NCBI GenBank assembly: GCA_014859225.1
Contig: JACUUP010000095.1
Span: 1 to 5,566 of the forward strand
Source: Candidatus Aerophobota bacterium
Lineage (GTDB): Bacteria; Aerophobota; Aerophobia; Aerophobales; B3-G15
Direction: 5' to 3'
Length of the DNA: 5,566 nucleotides
The position numbers and the translations under genes were made by a program. The notes below the pieces were generated by a model. The model did no database searches. It saw nothing but the letters and a program-made list of their open reading frames with translations, and was not told the origin of the DNA. Positions 4,222 through 5,566 of the stretch are shown here, in pieces (the stretch's first letter is position 1; each line of letters starts with the position of its first letter).

Positions 4222-5566
4222 TCTTTTTCCTCCTCTACTTTTTTTTGCATATTTTGTGATAAGGGAAGAGCAATGAGTAAAGCGTAATAAACAAAGAGCA
4301 TCCATAATGGAGGCGAGCTTACCCGGGGCGAAAAAAACAGAGCAAGCCCTGGTGCAAAGGAAAAAGACAAAAGATCAATTATAAATAAAAATCCCCTTAA
4401 AATTAGATAGGTGCTATTAAAAAATATCCAAGCTCCCTGCAAGGTAAGTGTAGCCAAAGCTACGGAGAAAAACCCGAGAAACAAAACTACAGTAAGCAGG
4501 GGAACTATTATTACATTTGCCACAAACCCGATTAAAGGGAACTGCCCAAAGTAAAAGGCGAGCAAGGGAAGAAGGAAAATCTGCGCTGCGCAGGAGACTG
4601 ATAAAGGTTTTTTTAAAAAATCTGGCATAACTCTCATTTTCTTTTCAAGATAAGGGGTAAGATAAACAATGCCCCCCACTGCTAAAAAAGAAAGTTGAAA
4701 ACTAACCGTAAAAAGAGATAAAGGATTTATAATGAGAATAAAAAAGGCAGCGAGAAAAAGGATGATTATTAAAGGAACCTGTCTATCCAGAAAATAGCAG
4801 ATAATCCCTATTATAGCCATTAAACTTGCTCTTACGATAGGTGGACGAAGTCCGGTTAAAATTGCATAGTAAAAAATCACCGGCATGGATACAAGGAAGG
4901 CAATTCTTTGCGAAAAACCAATTAAACGCACTAAAGAAAATATAATTAAAAGCAAAAGACCTACATGAAGGCCTGAAACTACAAGCACATGAGCGGTGCC
5001 CGTAACTCTAAAGGAGTTAAGAATATTTGGGGGAAGAGTTTCTCTATCCCCCAGCATCATGCCTTTAAGTGTGGCTGAAAAGGGGTGAGGAAGACCCTGT
5101 GAAATTACATCCTTCATCCAATCAGCAGTAGAAAAGGCAAGATGGACTAGGAAATTGCCCTGGTTTCTTTGTAGCACATCCACTTTTCCCGTGTTTATTT
5201 GTGAGAATATTCCTTGATAGGCAAGATAATTTCGCCAGCTAAAATTTTCCTCACCTGCACTTTCTTCCGGTAAAAAAAGTTTTCCCCTGATGAGAACCCG
5301 GTCTCCATAATCCAGATTTTTATAGGGGTAAAAACTATTCACCCAGATGCGACCTTTTACATCTATCCACTCATTTTGTGAAAGAGAGGATATTTCCTTG
5401 TCTTGTTTTATTCTTTCAGTCTGAAGCACAAAAGTTATTCTCTTTCTTATTCCTTCAAAAAAATGAGGAGAAGAGATTATCTTACCTTCTACCTCAAAGT
5501 TTTCCCCTGATGAGGCAAAATGGCAGATATCCCGGGAAGATGGATAATAAAAGCTAATGAAGTGGA
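4218..5566 (-). CDS. comEC: ComEC/Rec2-like DNA-uptake channel, N-terminus cut by window, no metallo-beta-lactamase domain
   Basis: This is the polytopic inner-membrane protein thought to pass single-stranded DNA into the cell in natural transformation. The frame is open from the window edge to the TGA at 4220-4218: 448 visible residues. A GTG at 5429 is not the start, because family-like sequence (E-V-E-G-K-I-I-S-S-P...R-I-T-F-V-L) precedes it. Residues from about 20 to 130 fit the soluble OB-fold DUF4131 domain. The competence domain follows: G172-D-R-E-T-L-P, T188-G-T-A-H-V-L-V-V-S-G-L-H-V-G, G238-L-R-P-P-I-V-R-A, N280-P...S-F-Q-L-S-F, then about eight hydrophobic segments up to residue 435. 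The protein ends in a short charged tail (Q-K-K-V-E-E-E-K-E). Many ComEC proteins continue into a periplasmic metallo-beta-lactamase-like domain (F-L-D-V-G-Q-G-D); none is present. The TGA overlaps the aminotransferase ATG by four bases. Short ComEC forms exist, so this need not be a broken gene. Confidence 0.87.
   Translation of the reverse strand, partial: HFISFYYPSSRDICHFASSGENFEVEGKIISSPHFFEGIRKRITFVLQTERIKQDKEISSLSQNEWIDVKGRIWVNSFYPYKNLDYGDRVLIRGKLFLPEESAGEENFSWRNYLAYQGIFSQINTGKVDVLQRNQGNFLVHLAFSTADWMKDVISQGLPHPFSATLKGMMLGDRETLPPNILNSFRVTGTAHVLVVSGLHVGLLLLIIFSLVRLIGFSQRIAFLVSMPVIFYYAILTGLRPPIVRASLMAIIGIICYFLDRQVPLIIILFLAAFFILIINPLSLFTVSFQLSFLAVGGIVYLTPYLEKKMRVMPDFLKKPLSVSCAAQIFLLPLLAFYFGQFPLIGFVANVIIVPLLTVVLFLGFFSVALATLTLQGAWIFFNSTYLILRGFLFIIDLLSFSFAPGLALFFSPRVSSPPLWMLFVYYALLIALPLSQNMQKKVEEEKE
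4229..4234 (-). promoter_or_regulatory. Ribosome binding site of the aminotransferase, inside the end of comEC
   Basis: AGGAGG on the minus strand, seven bases before the ATG at 4221-4219, lies in the last codons of comEC (the E-E-E-K-E tail). It decides the start of the aminotransferase in favour of 4221 over 4305. Together with the ATGA overlap it points to translational coupling. Confidence 0.8.
4239..4246 (-). other. A8 run / A-AAA-AAG slippery heptamer near the comEC stop
   Basis: The coding strand reads CAA AAA AAA GTA in the comEC frame, so an A_AAA_AAG-like heptamer is in the correct phase for -1 slippage. The -1 frame is open from here straight into the aminotransferase ATG (K-K-S-R-G-G-K-R-M-K-V). 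The run is also a hotspot for indels and homopolymer sequencing errors. No stimulatory hairpin was seen; the AGGAGG lies downstream, not upstream as in dnaX. Confidence 0.4.
5276..5294. repeat. 19-bp perfect direct repeat, copy 1 (within comEC)
   Basis: AAAGTTTTCCCCTGATGAG occurs here and again at 5496-5514, 220 bp apart. The flanking bases differ on both sides. On the coding strand this copy encodes L-I-R-G-K-L, whereas the other is read in a different frame, so protein-level duplication does not explain the identity. Confidence 0.6.
5496..5514. repeat. 19-bp perfect direct repeat, copy 2 (within comEC)
   Basis: Identical to 5276-5294. Here the coding strand is read in the frame giving S-S-G-E-N-F. 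I found no third full copy in the window; shorter TTCCCCTG words occur near 397 and 2444 but do not extend. Confidence 0.6.

Noticed and set aside
4222-4305. Longer aminotransferase starting at the in-frame ATG at 4305
   Set aside because: The extra 28 residues lie wholly inside comEC, do not resemble the family, and lack the strong ribosome binding site present before 4221.
5427-5429. GTG at 5429 as the comEC start
   Set aside because: The frame stays open to the window edge and the upstream residues read like the ComEC N-terminal soluble domain, so the true start lies outside the window.

Overview
The window looks like chromosomal DNA from a low-to-moderate GC bacterium. Several traits suggest an anaerobe, possibly from an uncultured lineage, but nothing here fixes the taxon. 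The solute-binding protein has a signal-peptidase-I type leader without a lipobox cysteine, which fits a diderm better than a classical Gram-positive. Good Shine-Dalgarno sequences and sigma70-like promoters are present. TGA acts as an ordinary stop codon in two genes here (the FAD oxidase and comEC), so the code appears standard. No rRNA, tRNA, CRISPR array or insertion sequence was found.

Layout from left to right. (1) Positions 1-81, minus strand: the start of a small cysteine-rich gene that I recognise as DUF6485-like. Its frame meets a TGA in the last three visible bases, exactly where the family normally has a cysteine. (2) 103-1452, minus strand: an exported ABC-type sugar-binding protein, 21 bp upstream of the small gene and probably cotranscribed with it. 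(3) 1453-1629: a divergent control region with two facing promoters whose -35 boxes lie in the arms of one large inverted repeat. (4) 1630-3027, plus strand: a GlcD-type FAD-linked 2-hydroxyacid dehydrogenase. (5) 3034-4221, minus strand: a class V PLP aminotransferase of the alanine/serine-glyoxylate type, convergent with glcD and only 6 bp from it. (6) 4218-5566, minus strand: a ComEC/Rec2-like DNA-uptake channel, cut by the window edge at its N-terminus and ending without the usual C-terminal metallo-beta-lactamase domain. Its stop overlaps the aminotransferase start (ATGA).

How the genes may work together. The oxidase and the aminotransferase make a plausible pair: a 2-hydroxyacid such as glycolate is oxidised to glyoxylate, which is transaminated to glycine. 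They are convergent rather than in one operon, so this link is inferred. The aminotransferase is instead translationally coupled to comEC. The binding protein has no permease or ATPase gene in view. The most unusual items are the in-frame TGA at a family cysteine position (possible selenocysteine), the symmetrical divergent promoter region, and the comEC/aminotransferase junction with an A-rich slippery heptamer.
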